The position numbers and the translations under genes were made by a program. A stretch of 64,000 bases of DNA, from the NCBI GenBank assembly GCA_047495785.1, contig JBLDXI010000020.1:620001-684000 (forward strand), written 5' to 3'. Below the pieces are notes generated by a model, which was given only the letters and a program-made list of their open reading frames with translations, was not told the origin of the DNA and did no database searches. Source of the DNA: Lepidodermella squamata (taxonomy: Eukaryota; Gastrotricha). Below are positions 11,888-24,300 of this stretch, in pieces (the first letter of the stretch is position 1; every line of letters begins with the position of its first letter).

Positions 11888-12976
11888 TCAATAATTTCTA
11901 GCGGTTTTCTCCTGTTTCTCCATTTTCTCGACGTAGGTTGCGACAGTCAGAATTGCAACGGAGTCCTCGTCTGAGGAAATGGCTACCGCCTGTTCTTCGT
12001 CATCTCCTCGCCGTTGGCTGCGAACATATATGCAGTGAACTAATACGTAGCTGACACAGCAAACTCCAAAGATAAGGGCGCAGGTGACAACGACCGAAAT
12101 GCGGCTGACTTGCCACCAATTCGCATTTTTCGTTTTGACTGAGTAACGCTCAGCTGTATACGCTCGAACTGTTGACGTAGACACGCCAAGTGCAATGAAA
12201 ATGGCAGCCATGAACGTTACGAAAGCAGCTAGAGACACGACTTCTCTTGTTCTCATTGGGAAAACAAATCGTGGAGATTCATGAGAAGACCTGGAATTTC
12301 AGAAAAATCTAAATTAGTTCATAGTTTTAGGCCTCGGAAATAGTTTGGCTTACTTTGGCGGGCAACCAGGCCAGCAAGCGACGATAAATACAATGACTAA
12401 AACTAGAGTGCCAAACGCTAGGGTTCCGATTGTTATTGCTAGGTAGACCTTCGAACTTTTATCGCTGGATTTAAGCGTCAAAATGGAAGAGCGAGGCGCT
12501 TCACGTTTGTGAATCTCGGCATTGCTGATAGTTGAGGTCTGGCTGACTCTGTTCTTTGCGAATTGATGCGATCGCTTCGTCGTCAACTCGTTGGCTTGGT
12601 GGTTTGATTGTTTAAATGGAAGCCATCGCGAACGCATGGCTGAGCTGTCGAAGGTGAGTGGAGCAAGGTACGTTGAAATAGATTCGCTATCAACCTCGCG
12701 CGACGATTTAGATGCATCGTTGCTTGAACTGAGGAACATAAGTTGGCGGAAACGGTGATTTGTTACTGAAGGCGATTTGGATGAAACGTTGAGAACTTGG
12801 TCTCTGCTTGCTGTGTTGCTCGATCGCGTTGCGCCAGCAATTAAAATGGCGATCAGAAATGTTCCCAGTGTTCCACCAAAGATGATCAGAGATAATGCCA
12901 TGAGATGGCACTTGTTCTTTTCATCCCGATTTCCTGTTATAGAAACCACCTGGTAACTCTGGGTAAGGCTCGGCAT
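11888..12976 (-). CDS. Tandem membrane-protein family, copy 2 (four helices, short ectodomain)
   Basis: Two exons (minus): 12976..12354 and 12290..11888, 341 residues. An N-terminal cytoplasmic stretch precedes helix 0 (ALSLIIFGGTLGTFLIAILI). About 120 residues of Ser/Arg-rich extracellular sequence follow. Helix 1 (VYLAITIGTLAFGTLVLVIV) ends in CWPGCPPK. Helices 2 and 3 are joined by a loop with a WW pair (NANWWQVSR), then an acidic tail. Compared with copies 1 and 3, the large ectodomain has been replaced by a short linker and a signal-anchor helix. The shared helix-1/intron/helix-2-3 layout with phase 2 splicing supports common origin. Function is unknown; topology suggests a plasma-membrane protein. 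Confidence 0.75.
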
Positions 12977-13618
12977 TTTGCTACTGCGGAAAATGTATTA
13001 ATAGCTTATGTCATTCAACTGGCGGTTTTCGCCTATATATAAGCGTCTGGATGATTAATGGATCTAGCGATATACAGTAAATATAAACTCCGAGTTGCCA
13101 TGAGTGACGCAACGTTGAATTCGTCATAAGATTATGAGAACTATCGGCAGCGCGACGTCGCTTCCTGGACACCTTGTTGACATGTGGCTACTTCAAGTTA
13201 TTGCTTGTATCCGGAATTACGAACCTACCTAATAACAGCCGTAAATTTTATCGTTTCCCGATATCAAATGATTCACGGCCGAGTCACGCAACAAAACCAG
13301 ATGCCGGTATAATCGATTTTATGACTTTATTCGCGATAAATTCAACTCGTAATTGCGAATAATAGAAAAGCGCAGTTGCAATATGGAAATAAGTGTGAGT
13401 TCAAGCGACAAAGCACTGAAATTTCTTCAAGCCAAATAAAAATCTGCAAAGCATTCTGACAGGTATTATAAGCGAAAGACAAGTTGGTCTCTTTCTTCAA
13501 TAGGTACATAATAATTAATTTGAAACCAACAACGGACCATGCAGAATAATCACAAGGAATCATAAAAAAGTGTATCAAAATCACCGAATTAAAAAAATCC
13601 TGGTTACTATCTCCGGAT
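12977..13618. other. Intergenic region between family copies 2 and 3
   Basis: About 640 bases: promoter of copy 2 and 3' region of copy 3. Apart from the TATA-like site near 13040, nothing was recognised. Confidence 0.5.
13032..13047 (-). promoter_or_regulatory. TATA-like site upstream of family copy 2
   Basis: The stretch CGCCTATATATAAGCG is nearly palindromic and lies about 56 bases before the ATG at 12976. Spacing suits a TATA box with a short 5' UTR. No transcription start is known, so this is a sequence-based guess. Confidence 0.4.
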
Positions 13619-15993
13619 TCAGCCTAAGTCATTGGCTCTGGTCCGTTGGCAATCTATTTTCAGAAAAATGCGAGCAGCTGTTGCCAACAGGGCTGTTGAA
13701 CCAGCAATGCCCGTGCACACGGATACCGCCGTAAAGGAGCTGACACTTGGTTTCCAAGGAGTTTCGTTAGCGGCAAGTTCCAAAGATGTAATCAACCCTA
13801 GAAGAAGACACGCGAGTCCGCCGAGGAAAAGCATAGCTTCCGGGCCTTTCAAACACCTAATCAACCAACTAGAAACTAAGAATTGCCTTTCCGAGTCATC
13901 TCCAGCCTCGGTTTCGAAGCTGCCTGCATACTTCTGACTGATACAGACGTCGCTGCTATCTATATAGCTCTCCCAGATCATCATTCTCAGTTGCTCAAAG
14001 CTGCGAAATAAACACAACATTCATCATTTCTGTTAAAACTCTCAATAGAGCGCTCACCTTGGGCAATTGAGATTTTTGTAGTAAACGAAGGTGAAAGTCG
14101 ACAAAAAAGTAGCAAGACCAATAGCGATTACGGGCAATGCAATAAGTCGCAGTTTATTAATCGCTGAATTTCGCCTCGCGTCATTCCTACCGTAGTTCAT
14201 CGCAACCATTTGCCGCGGCTGTTGTAAATATTCAGGCAGTTGTTCGTTATTATAACTAGATATGTTCAGCCAAGCTGCGATGAGAGCGTCATCCGCTTCG
14301 TCACTGCGCGGATCTCTTGCCGAAAATTCGCCATTCGGCGAGGCAATTTTAGCAATGTTATTTTCCCTGCCGTTGCCTCCTGCAACACGACGCGCGATGT
14401 TTGCAGGTTGAAACTGCTGCGAAGGCAGCACGCCATTGAACGGAATCAAAGGCGGATCTCGCATTAACGCCAAATAATTATTATATCGCCCATCGAAAGC
14501 TGATCTAAACACATAGCAATGTGAATTAATTAATCTCTAAAAAATGAGTTTACAATTGCTGCACGCGTCTCGATGGCCACTTTTTGTTCATGACAACCAC
14601 GCTTTTCATCGACGTAGGCAAGAGGTCATTGCTTGTCGTCGAGGCCGAAGTTTCAGCCGCTAAAGTTGATACGCCATGTGTCGAAAAGTTGGCCAACTCG
14701 TCTAAATACTGTGAGGTCGGCATTAGAGTGCTCGAGTGAGTTGTAGTTCCAGCTTCAAGGGTTGTATCAGCAACATTTCTTGCCGTGCTTGTTACAAATG
14801 AGCTCGTTGATTCTCTTGAAAATGAGGGCGTTGTTGCCTGTATTTTATCCGAGTTGATCGACGTACTAAAATTTGATGCGAGCGATGATGCCAGACCACT
14901 TGCGGTGGCTGACGCTAACTCCATGGTTTTGGATCCATTTCTCGCTGCATTCCGCAGAATCGCCGGAAAATACGAATCGTTAGCTGGAGGGGTGCTAATA
15001 TTTGCTGCCAACAGTCCTGCGTCAGAGTAGCTTTTCGTGAGATTGCTGAAATCTAATGTAATCCAGGTAGCATTGCCGAGGTCTAAAATGTCAGATGAAT
15101 TGCGTAATGGCTGTATTTCAGCTGCCCCTGTAGCGTTGGAAACCAACGTTGAATTCAACGTTACTGTTACGTCGGCCTCAGGGAAATTTCGAGTCACCGT
15201 AGAGGTAACTGGCTGTGCTAATGTAGTCGTGATAGCTTTGGTCTCTGAATCCCACGCTGGACCATCTTCGTAGACATCATAATCCGTAGCGGCATTGTTG
15301 AACTCGTCGACTGGTTCGTAATTGGCAGCCGGAACCATTCCGTAAGCCTCAACGTAATATTGCAGGCTTGTCTTTCGGCTTTTTGCATTTCCAAGAAACA
15401 TCTCTATCAGATTCAGCCGCTTATTGGTTGCCGCCCCTGCACCCCTTATTCGAATTGCCGCCGATCCGTTGGGAGCTTTGATCAGGTAAAGCTTCCACAT
15501 TACTGCGTTGTCTAGCCATAGCACTTTTTGTTTGATGGCACGGAGCTGTTGGACTCGGCCGGGAACTTCTAATCTGAATTTCGGGCTGTTGAACATAACG
15601 TTGTCGTACTGACCAGACCTTATGAGCAAAGCAACAAGTAAACATGGGTAGTATTCGCTGGCTATTTCCGTGGAGTTTTCAAGTGATCGAGGTTTGGAAC
15701 TATTTTGATGTTTCAAAGGTATATGAAATGAGACTCCCGCACTTGTCTTTGCGGTCGACCATTCTTGGTAAACTAGAGTCCAACGCCAAGCTGCGCTACT
15801 TTCCTATACAAAATCGTGTTAAAAATATGCGGATTTTTCATAGTTCTTTTACATTAAGAAGTCGAAGCGATTGCTCGGGATTATTGATTATATTTATAGT
15901 AACAGGCTGCCAAAGGTCGATGAAACCGGAGTCAGAATCGGCCACGGATGCAATCGAAAGAATAACAATCAAGTTAACAAGAAAATTACTCAT
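13619..15993 (-). CDS. Tandem membrane-protein family, copy 3 (mucin-like ectodomain plus three helices)
   Basis: Exons (minus): 15993..15853, 15803..14554, 14504..14058, 14000..13619; about 739 residues. The signal peptide begins MSNFLVNLIVILSIASVADS. The ectodomain matches copy 1 in pattern (MWKLYLIK, then a segment ending YYVEAYG). A Ser/Thr/Asn-rich mucin-like region of about 230 residues follows, with many possible N-glycosylation sites. Helix 1 (LIALPVIAIGLATFLSTFTF) comes next. The last exon carries helices 2 and 3 joined by a loop with NETPWKPS, the counterpart of the WW loop in copies 1 and 2. The chosen ATG begins the signal peptide; an earlier in-frame TTG/ATG run exists at 16056. 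No named family is recognised. A cell-surface role is inferred from topology and glycosylation. Confidence 0.75.
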
Positions 15994-16553
15994 GTCGAAG
16001 GATATAATTTGATGAAAAATTAGTCGTATCGAGCCTTTTCTTATTATTATCATCAATGTGACTGCAATTCGACATTTTTACAGCACACAATATTTATTTT
16101 GTGTTACCAAGGTACCAATGCAGCTTGATTGAAGTCACGCAATTGAAAATAGCGCTACGCGAGAGATACTTGCACCTGCGATTTCATTTTGTTTCATGTT
16201 ACGTATCGTAAATTGAGCTATTTCTGCGTGTCCCAAGAGTATTATACTCTCAAAAATCACAATCTTCAAACGATAACTTGAATTTATTATGCTCATTTTG
16301 GGAACACAAGTCCCTTAGCCATGCCTCAGTCTGCAGCATCAGCAAGAATGGCCAATCCTGAGCAATGATTGCACTTCCGTTTGCAAAATATATGTTGATG
16401 AATTATTTCCTTCCAAGTGAGAGCCGAACTTTTCGAACTTGGCAAAATGCGCAGATATTGAAAGTACTGACCGGAATTCAGGTTGACTTGAGTTGCTTCC
16501 TAAAAACACAGATCTTTCAATTGCAGCAAATATCAAAAAAGTAGGCAAATTCC
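15994..16553. other. Intergenic region between family copy 3 and TPGS2
   Basis: About 560 bases with the promoter of copy 3 and the 3' UTR of TPGS2. No coding exon, repeat or RNA gene was identified. Confidence 0.5.
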
Positions 16554-17687
16554 CTACTTTTTATCAGCCGACGCTGATGATTTGAATGCCTTTGCTCTAT
16601 CAAAGTTATTGCGGCGATTAGAAGGCGTTATTCTTGGTGTAGAATCGGCGGGCGGTGTGGCTTTGCCTGCCGGCACATCAGATTGTGAGTGAAATGATGT
16701 TAAAACTCCGGGTATGAAAAGGCGATACCAGACCTGCATGAGCATTACTTGAATATGAAATTTAAACTATCAATATTTGAGCATACCAATGAAGAAGCTC
16801 TCGGCCCGTAAGGAGTAGTATAAAATAGCTGAAAATCCGGCAAGCCCAGATGCACCAACATGATCCGAAAGTAAGCGGTGAAAGACGACGCTAGTTTGTA
16901 CCACATTAATGCTGGATCCAGTAACCATATAGATATGCCAATAACATCTAGATGAGCGAAATATTATTTGTCTATGGTGATAGCACCAAAATTACCGGCG
17001 CCTCTCTTTCTGAAAACCAGGCACACTGTACCAGCGTCATCAGATGATAGTCGGAATATTTTCCAGTTTATGCTACCCAGTTGAGGTGTGTCGCATTCAG
17101 CAGGATTCGCTGAACGATATTACATACGTATTGGCTATAATAAATTAAGTAACCAAAGAAATTTACCCGACGAAAATGACGGCATAAGCTGTAAGCAGTT
17201 AACACAGGCATTCAGATCTGCCATACCAGCAGATGAGTCGCGGACGGTAACTTCTTCGAGCTTTCCAAGCGCATTGATTTCCATCTTTCCAACTCTCACA
17301 GATTTACCTGCAATTTTCGAGTGCAAAGCAGCTTAAAAAAACAGAACTACCTACATACCCTCTGGTACTTTCACATACCACCTTAGCATGAATCCATCAG
17401 ACATTTGGTAGAAATTTTTAACGTCACTAGGTAGAAGGACTCCATTTCTACAATAAATTCGCGCAAATAATAACAAGATTCAGTTAAAATCCAACAAACT
17501 TTTTCTCCCAGTCAAGCAAATGCGAAGGTGAACAGGCAGCCGGTTTTTCAATCTCAATGTCCGAAACATTTGGGAGTGATGCTGAAGAATTGGATCTTTA
17601 AAAATGCAACTTTATTCATCATAAGCGAAACTTACCGATCAAATTAGTAACACCGTGTAAAAGTGAAGTCAAGTAAGTATTCACCAT
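16554..17687 (-). CDS. TPGS2: Tubulin polyglutamylase complex subunit 2
   Basis: Non-catalytic subunit of the TTLL1 tubulin polyglutamylase complex, which adds glutamate side chains to tubulin in cilia, flagella and neurons. The gene is cut into seven small exons (minus): 17687..17636, 17581..17500, 17447..17359, 17307..17167, 17109..16996, 16947..16787, 16733..16554; 272 residues (human about 300). Recognisable TPGS2 blocks are the DIEIEKP segment, WEKKNGVLLPSDVKNFY, the AGTVCLVFRK strand, WLLDPALMWYKL and FTAYFRIMLVHLGLPDFQ, then a basic Ser/Lys tail. All exon phases join. The donor at 17499 (GTTTGT) is weak, and acceptors at 17582 and 17110 were chosen because the nearer AGs break the frame. 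Complex membership is known of the family; expression is not shown here. Confidence 0.88.
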
Positions 17688-20600
17688 TTTGTTGACAATT
17701 GAAATACACACGGTTCTCCACTGCTAGCGTAGTTTGCTAACCTTGCATGCGGAAACACATGAAGGCCGTGCCGCGAAGGCCGTATCGATAGACGCTTACA
17801 GATTCTTTAATGCAACTATGGAAAATTAATAATTTGAAATGCTGAAATATTATTAAATATTAAGACATTAATAATGTGAACTGCCGATAGTAATGAAAAA
17901 ATTGCATAGAAACTAGTTCTTTTATTTTGATGTCTACAGTTGGTTAGTAAGTTAGCTCCATCGCTGGTCGATGAGGATGAGAAGCTAGACTTCGAATACG
18001 AAAGCTTCAAGTTTTAAGCTCTGTTCCATGGCTTGTGAACAATTTTTTGCGGTAAAAATTATTGTCATTATTTGTGGAATATACATTCATTTTATGGTTT
18101 CTTGGTTGCCTCTGTTTGAATCAGCTGAAATATCAAGAATACACAGCAATCTTCATTTTTCTATTCATTATTTTTTATCATCTGTTATTTTTTTTTAAGT
18201 TATTGCTTCAAGTTTTGACGCTAACCAGGGCTTTCCTCTGCCCAATGATTTTAACTAGTTTACCTAGTTATGAGGGCAGGGCTAACCAGGGCGTTTCTAC
18301 TTGGCAACTATTTGAAGCTCTTAACCTCAATCCAAGAATTTCGAAAGACACAGCTACATTGCTTGTAACAGGGTAAAGGGAAGTTCCCTTGAGATCTCCA
18401 GGGTATTATGGTTATCTGGTTTCCTATTTGCCTAACAAGGCGAATATCCGCTGATTGGATGTTTTTGGGCGCTTGTTTTTGGCAGATGTCAGCACGCTGG
18501 GCGACGACTAATACCACGATACTGAGAATAGGCCTGGAGCTTGCTTCCCTTGAAGACTGCTACCTATCAAATATTGAAATATAAGCGATAGTAGAAATTA
18601 GTTCCTTACGTTGCCTCTGTTCAATATTGTGGGATGTTTGCGGGGAAATTATTAGGAAAAATGAAGAAAAGATGTGGCGGTGGAATGCCTTTCTGCATTG
18701 CTATTTGTCATCGCCCACGTTCAATTGTTAATTTATCTACATTTTCTCTTCGCCTGCATTTTCATATTTAATGGCTATGTATTACCGTTACCTAATGTCT
18801 AGTGACGGCTGTCTAGTTCTCATGTTTCCTCCAACATTCAGCTTTACAACGGTTTTTGTCAGAAATTGAAAGGATCGTATTGGAGAAATTAACTGCCCAG
18901 GTGACACCCGAATAGCTCGTTAATATCAAGAATAATTTTTGTCATAAGCGCGAACTTTGACATGGTCAAGCTGTTTACGCTAAGATAGCCAAAATTCACT
19001 CAGATGAGATACCAATGACCAATGACACATCGATAGGACAAATCGATAAAAATATCAAGCTCCGCGTCTTCGTCTGCTAATTGCATTTTTATCAATAAGT
19101 ACTGTTCTATTGTTTGTCCTATTTTTTCAGATTTATTGGAGAGATTATCTGAAGTTGAAGAATCATTTTAGAAATGTATGCATGCAGCTTTTGCTATCTG
19201 AAAATATTCAAGATCCAAATCTTCTCCCTTATTACTAATGATTAGCTATAGCATGCTTGAGCGACATATATTTTTCGCTGCTTACCGGGCCCGACTGTGG
19301 AGACTGTTGGATGCGGATTTCTCATTCATTTTCATATCGTATGATCGAGGTAATTGCTGTCTTGGGGATATATTTTCTGCGCGTTGGTATATTAATTTGA
19401 ATAATAGGTAGACTAAGTCTTGATAGAATCAATTCCAGCTCAATTTTCCGATTTGATTTGCATAATACAGCTATTCTCTCCTATTTCGGTTCAGGTATTC
19501 AGATAAGCAGCTAGCCTTACGTGCGAGTCTGCTGAAGATTAGATATACACAATTATTAGCAGCTGTCATCAACTACTGTAAAACTACTGTAGAAAATGGC
19601 CATCGATCGAAGCAGGCGTCACGGTGGGCAGGAATGCATTGTACCATATGTCAAGCCAGTTTGTTTTTATCGCTCCGAAAATGAATGATTTAAAAGTAAA
19701 TATGTTACGTGTTCTTCTGCTAAATGATTTGAAACGGGGTAAGAGATTTGGGGGCTCAAATATGTGCAGAGAAATGGCGATAATGCTGCTGCTTGCGTGG
19801 GAGTGTTACCAGCTCCAGTCGTGAATTTTCATTGCAAAAACTTTAGTAACAATGAGTACTGACGATGTTATATGTTTTTATAAATTTTCGCGCTCACTTG
19901 CCCGATAATGCAAATTATTATGTTTCTGACCTGATCTATAAAAACAGATAGATTTTGAAATTGTATTAGTACATAAGGATGTCTATCCCGGCGTCTGCGC
20001 AAGCCAAGCTCTTGTGGCGCATTAGTTCTTCTATTCTATCGTATTATGGTCACCGCAGGGAAAAGAGCTAGCTTTGCCTTGCCGAGACAGTGCCTTTTTC
20101 TCTTATTGATTTATTTAGCATACTTACATTTTAATATAAAAATAATAATGCTATCGATAATATTGTAATGTAGATAGTTCACTGGAACAGTTGTATATAT
20201 GAATACGCTGAGAAGTGCGCTGAAGAAAGTTTGCGATCTAGAGATTCTTCATAAATTTATATTTACCAAATTGGAGTCATTTTCCTTTTTTTATTTTATT
20301 TCATAGGGCCTTGTCAAAAATGATGATATGAAGTTGATTATGCAATGACAGACATGCCATTTTCGTCAAATTAAGAACGCCCCATTTTGCTAGGAAACGT
20401 AATTTTCTGCGTCGCATCTATTCACCTGGCGGACTCGTTGAAAAAACTTTTCTATTTAGACCCGTTTATTGACATGTTGCGGCCTTCTTCGCACGCGGTT
20501 TATATATTATTCAATCAAGCTGTATTGATAGGCTTTTGCTTCAGCCGGGAATGGTTTTACGCCTCAGGGCTCCTCGTGTCATAATGTACTTAACCCACAG

Positions 20601-21364
20601 CTGAGGTCGTTAAAAGTCTTCCGGGTCCCAGTGTCTTTCAAAAATGCCTGTCGATAGTTACCTACCACCTCTTGATAGCACCGGCAGAACCTAGAGGAGG
20701 ATATAATGTTTTTTTACGTTCGGACTTCATTCGTGCCGGTAGCTATAATCACTGCGCTGATGATGTAAGCAACCTCAATGTTGCCTGTATTCTATTGCCC
20801 AATGTATTTACCACATTGATCGCGTTTCCCTTTCCATTAAACAACTTTCAGCGTATACTATTTTCTGGGTTTGGGCTCAAGAGCGATGCTCGCTCACATC
20901 AACGTACGATATGTCTACTTATACGTTGCGTGATGCTTGTTTTCGTCGGAATGTAGTGGCTATAATAAAGGTGATGTTATACTAGTATAATGGAGCGCCG
21001 CGCGTGCGTGTGAGTGGTTTTGTTACCGCCTCTTCCGACTTTCATTCAGATGGAACTTGGATCTGAAAATACGCTAAGCTGATCTTGTTTCAAAAAATAT
21101 GTGTATTATTTGGTCAAGTTATGCTCGCACCAGCTGAATAGCTGAACTCATACATGTTTAATAGCATTTCATGAGGCCAAATCGCTTGACGCGCTTTTAT
21201 CGACGATTTCTATTATAATGATGTTTCATTTTTGCCCAGCTATAGACTCTGCATTATTTACAATATCTACACACACACAATAGTGAAAAGTTCGAATAAA
21301 TTGTGCCAGGTTTCGCGCTGCAGTCCTCGTGTTTCGATGCTTTGACGACTATAGCTTTTGCGTC
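17688..21364. other. Long gene-poor interval before PDE8
   Basis: About 3.7 kb between the TPGS2 5' end (minus) and the PDE8 start (plus), so both promoters should lie here, pointing outward. Base composition is AT-rich, and short open frames (for example near 18062, 19624, 20387 and 20672) lack domains, splice context or codon bias. No transposon ends, tandem arrays or tRNA-like folds were recognised. It could hold enhancers, non-coding transcripts or an alternative PDE8 first exon. Confidence 0.5.
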
Positions 21365-24300
21365 ATGAAAAAGTCGAAACAGACCTCCGACGGTGGAGGC
21401 CGTTCTTCGAAAGCATCTAGCAACAACACTGCTGCCTCCTCGTCCACAGCTCAAAATAACTCACCAACTCGACCTCGTTCCGGCAACAAAGCCACCCAAC
21501 TTATAACGGCTGCTGTTTGTTGCGGAAGTTCGCTGCATAGGAAAAGTGAGGAAAGAATTTACCTCCAGAACCCTCTAAGAAAAATTTAAACTATTCACAG
21601 GTATAGACGACCCCCGTGAAGTAAAATTAAACCAACCTCTTGTTGCTGAGACAAAGCTTCCTGTCCAAGAAAAATGTCCTCCACTTGTTTCTGAAGAAGA
21701 AACAGGCAACCTTACTGTTACTACTACTGCCACTGCCTCCGTAAGTTATTCCTCTGAATGCCGAGTATTTTGTTCATCCGACGACTTTCGATTTTTTTAG
21801 GGAAGTAATATTCCTTCAAATTCGGCTCCTGTTAATGATAATTGTGGAAACGCTCCTGATCCTACCTTAGATCGTCTTGTCAAATTCGGTCCAATCAAAT
21901 TCGTCCAGCCTGTCTTATCGGTAAGTCAGCGATCAAAAAGATAAAAAGCGGCTCTTTTCTTGAGCGGAGAAAATCGCGTTTTAATAAATTAACCGCGCAA
22001 AATAACGACCGATTGATTAGTTAAATATCTTAGAGGGCAACGGCAATACTCGTTATTAGCTGCGTGAAACGAGTTTTATTATTTTATTACGCCTCTTTGT
22101 AAGTTGATTTAGATTGTACTATGTTATTACGCCTCGACTGATGTAGCGACGTTATGTTTTCATTTCGATCTTGTATTTGCTCGTTCATGCGCTGAAAAAG
22201 CGGCCAATGTACCCGGAACATCGTCTATATAAGTGTGATTATTCGCTAGGCGATAAACAGTTCTCAATCTCGATTTTTTCTCGGTAGAACGTCTCGCATA
22301 AAGCTATTTTTACTCGCATGTTTGCTCCAGGATTAGCTACTTGAAGTTCGTCTGAATTCGCGACCACTTGGTAGCTTTTTAAATAATTAAGAATGCAATC
22401 TCCTCGTCTTTCTGATCGACAAAAACACGATTTGCGGCTGCTAACGTATAAAGTAAATGTTGATATTATATAAATGTTATAAAAATTTTCCTTTCAAGTT
22501 TCGCGTGCTATTGCAAACCTGTTCAGATTGGAATTGCGCATTTTTTGAAATTGATTGATTGATGGCTCATTTATTTTGCGCTTAGGGGTTATTTTTTTGC
22601 GCAAGCGATAACGGCGCATTTTTCTATAATAATAATAATAATAATAATAATAATTTGATCTCAAGGTCGCATGGTAATTACAGTATATATCACGTTAGTA
22701 GAAAGATTGAAGTCGCCGTGTGACGGGATGAGAGCAGATGAAAAAGGCCGCTCGTTGTCAGTCGCACGGATGTTGCGCAAATATCGATCTGTCGGTCGCT
22801 GAATCTTCTCGCAGTCTTGTGCGCTCACACATGCGTAAATGTCATAATAGTAATGCCAACTCTTCCGCTCACTTGTATACGCGCCGTGGGCTTAGCTGAG
22901 GTGGCTAGTACTGAGCTTAGAATTTTCTGAAATAATCATGCCGTATACGCACTTGATCATTACCCGCTGCTAATGTGCGCTGTATTGACTTGATTTATCT
23001 CACAGTTTTTTTTCATTTACCAGTCGACGAAAAGCTTCCTATCGCTCTCAATTTCGCCTCTCTTTCATTATCGTTTCCTCTGAGGAACAATATTGAGAGT
23101 TGATCTGCATTATAATTTTGCGTGTTGCTATTGCGTGCGAAAACTGCGACCGGATAATCATGCAAGGGAGGCGACAATGATACTGTAACAACGGCGGAAT
23201 TTGTAGACATTTCCATAACTTCCCGGTTACTACGAATAGTTGCCATGTGCTATTTTCGACTATAAATGTACCAGGTTCATTTCACGATCGAATAATTTTT
23301 TTATATTGCTTATTTCTGCCTCCTGCTTTTCGGCTCTAATCATCTTGTACTTGTTCAATCACGCAGGTGCTGCTTATATTTCCTCAAGGCGACAATCAAG
23401 GTTCCGTGTTACGTGAAGCATGTCGGCGCCTCGGCTGTACAATCAACCTGGCGGGCGATCTCGACACTGCTATGGACGCGTATCTTGCTCATCGCCACAA
23501 CGTCGTCATAGTCGACACTCGCAAAACCAGTAAAGCATTCGACCATTTTGCCGTGTGTCGTGCCATCCGAAGCGCCAATTTCGGCCACGAAGCCGTAGTT
23601 GTTGCGCTCATCAGCAAATCTGCTGAAACCACTCCTGTCCTCAATTTTCTACGTAATGGCTATAGCAGGGTAAGATAACTGCTCATGAATAAATTTTCAT
23701 TTTTTTCTATTTTTTTTTATTTTATTACAGCATTTTGTAGAGAATCAGAATGTTATGGCTTGCTATAACGAACTGTTATCGCTAGAGCACAGTGATGTGA
23801 GGCAGCAGTTGCGCCTCCGCTCGGCTGTGCCTCTATTCACTGCGCTCGAGTTGTGCAACGATGCCGTCGAGGTTTCGGATGCCGACTGGAACGTTCTTTA
23901 CATAAACTCGGCCCACGAGCGGCTATTCGGATACTCAGCTGAGGACATAGTCGACAAGAAGGCGAAAGACTTTGTCTTCAATTGCCCTCGCAATCCGCCC
24001 GAACTTCAGAAAAATATCGAGACCATTCTGAAGCGCGGGCGGCTGTGGGAGGGCCACCAGTATGTGCAGACCAAGTCGGGCGACGTCCTTCGATCTCAGT
24101 GCCACTGCATGGGAATCTCGTGTTCTGGAAAGTGAGTTTTACACCGGCCAACTATCCGCCAACACTACGACTTTTATTTCAGGGAGGTGCAATACGTCGT
24201 AACCGTGCGACATGCCGAAGAAGTGTCTACTCCCGTGCAGTCGTCGGGTCAGCAACCTGGTATGCTTCATAAACTTAAAAGCGGCAGCATCCCGGCACAT

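Noticed and set aside
18062-20956. Several open frames of 60-105 codons in the 17.7-21.4 kb gap
   Set aside because: Hydrophobic AT-rich translations without family features, splice context or paralogues; consistent with chance.
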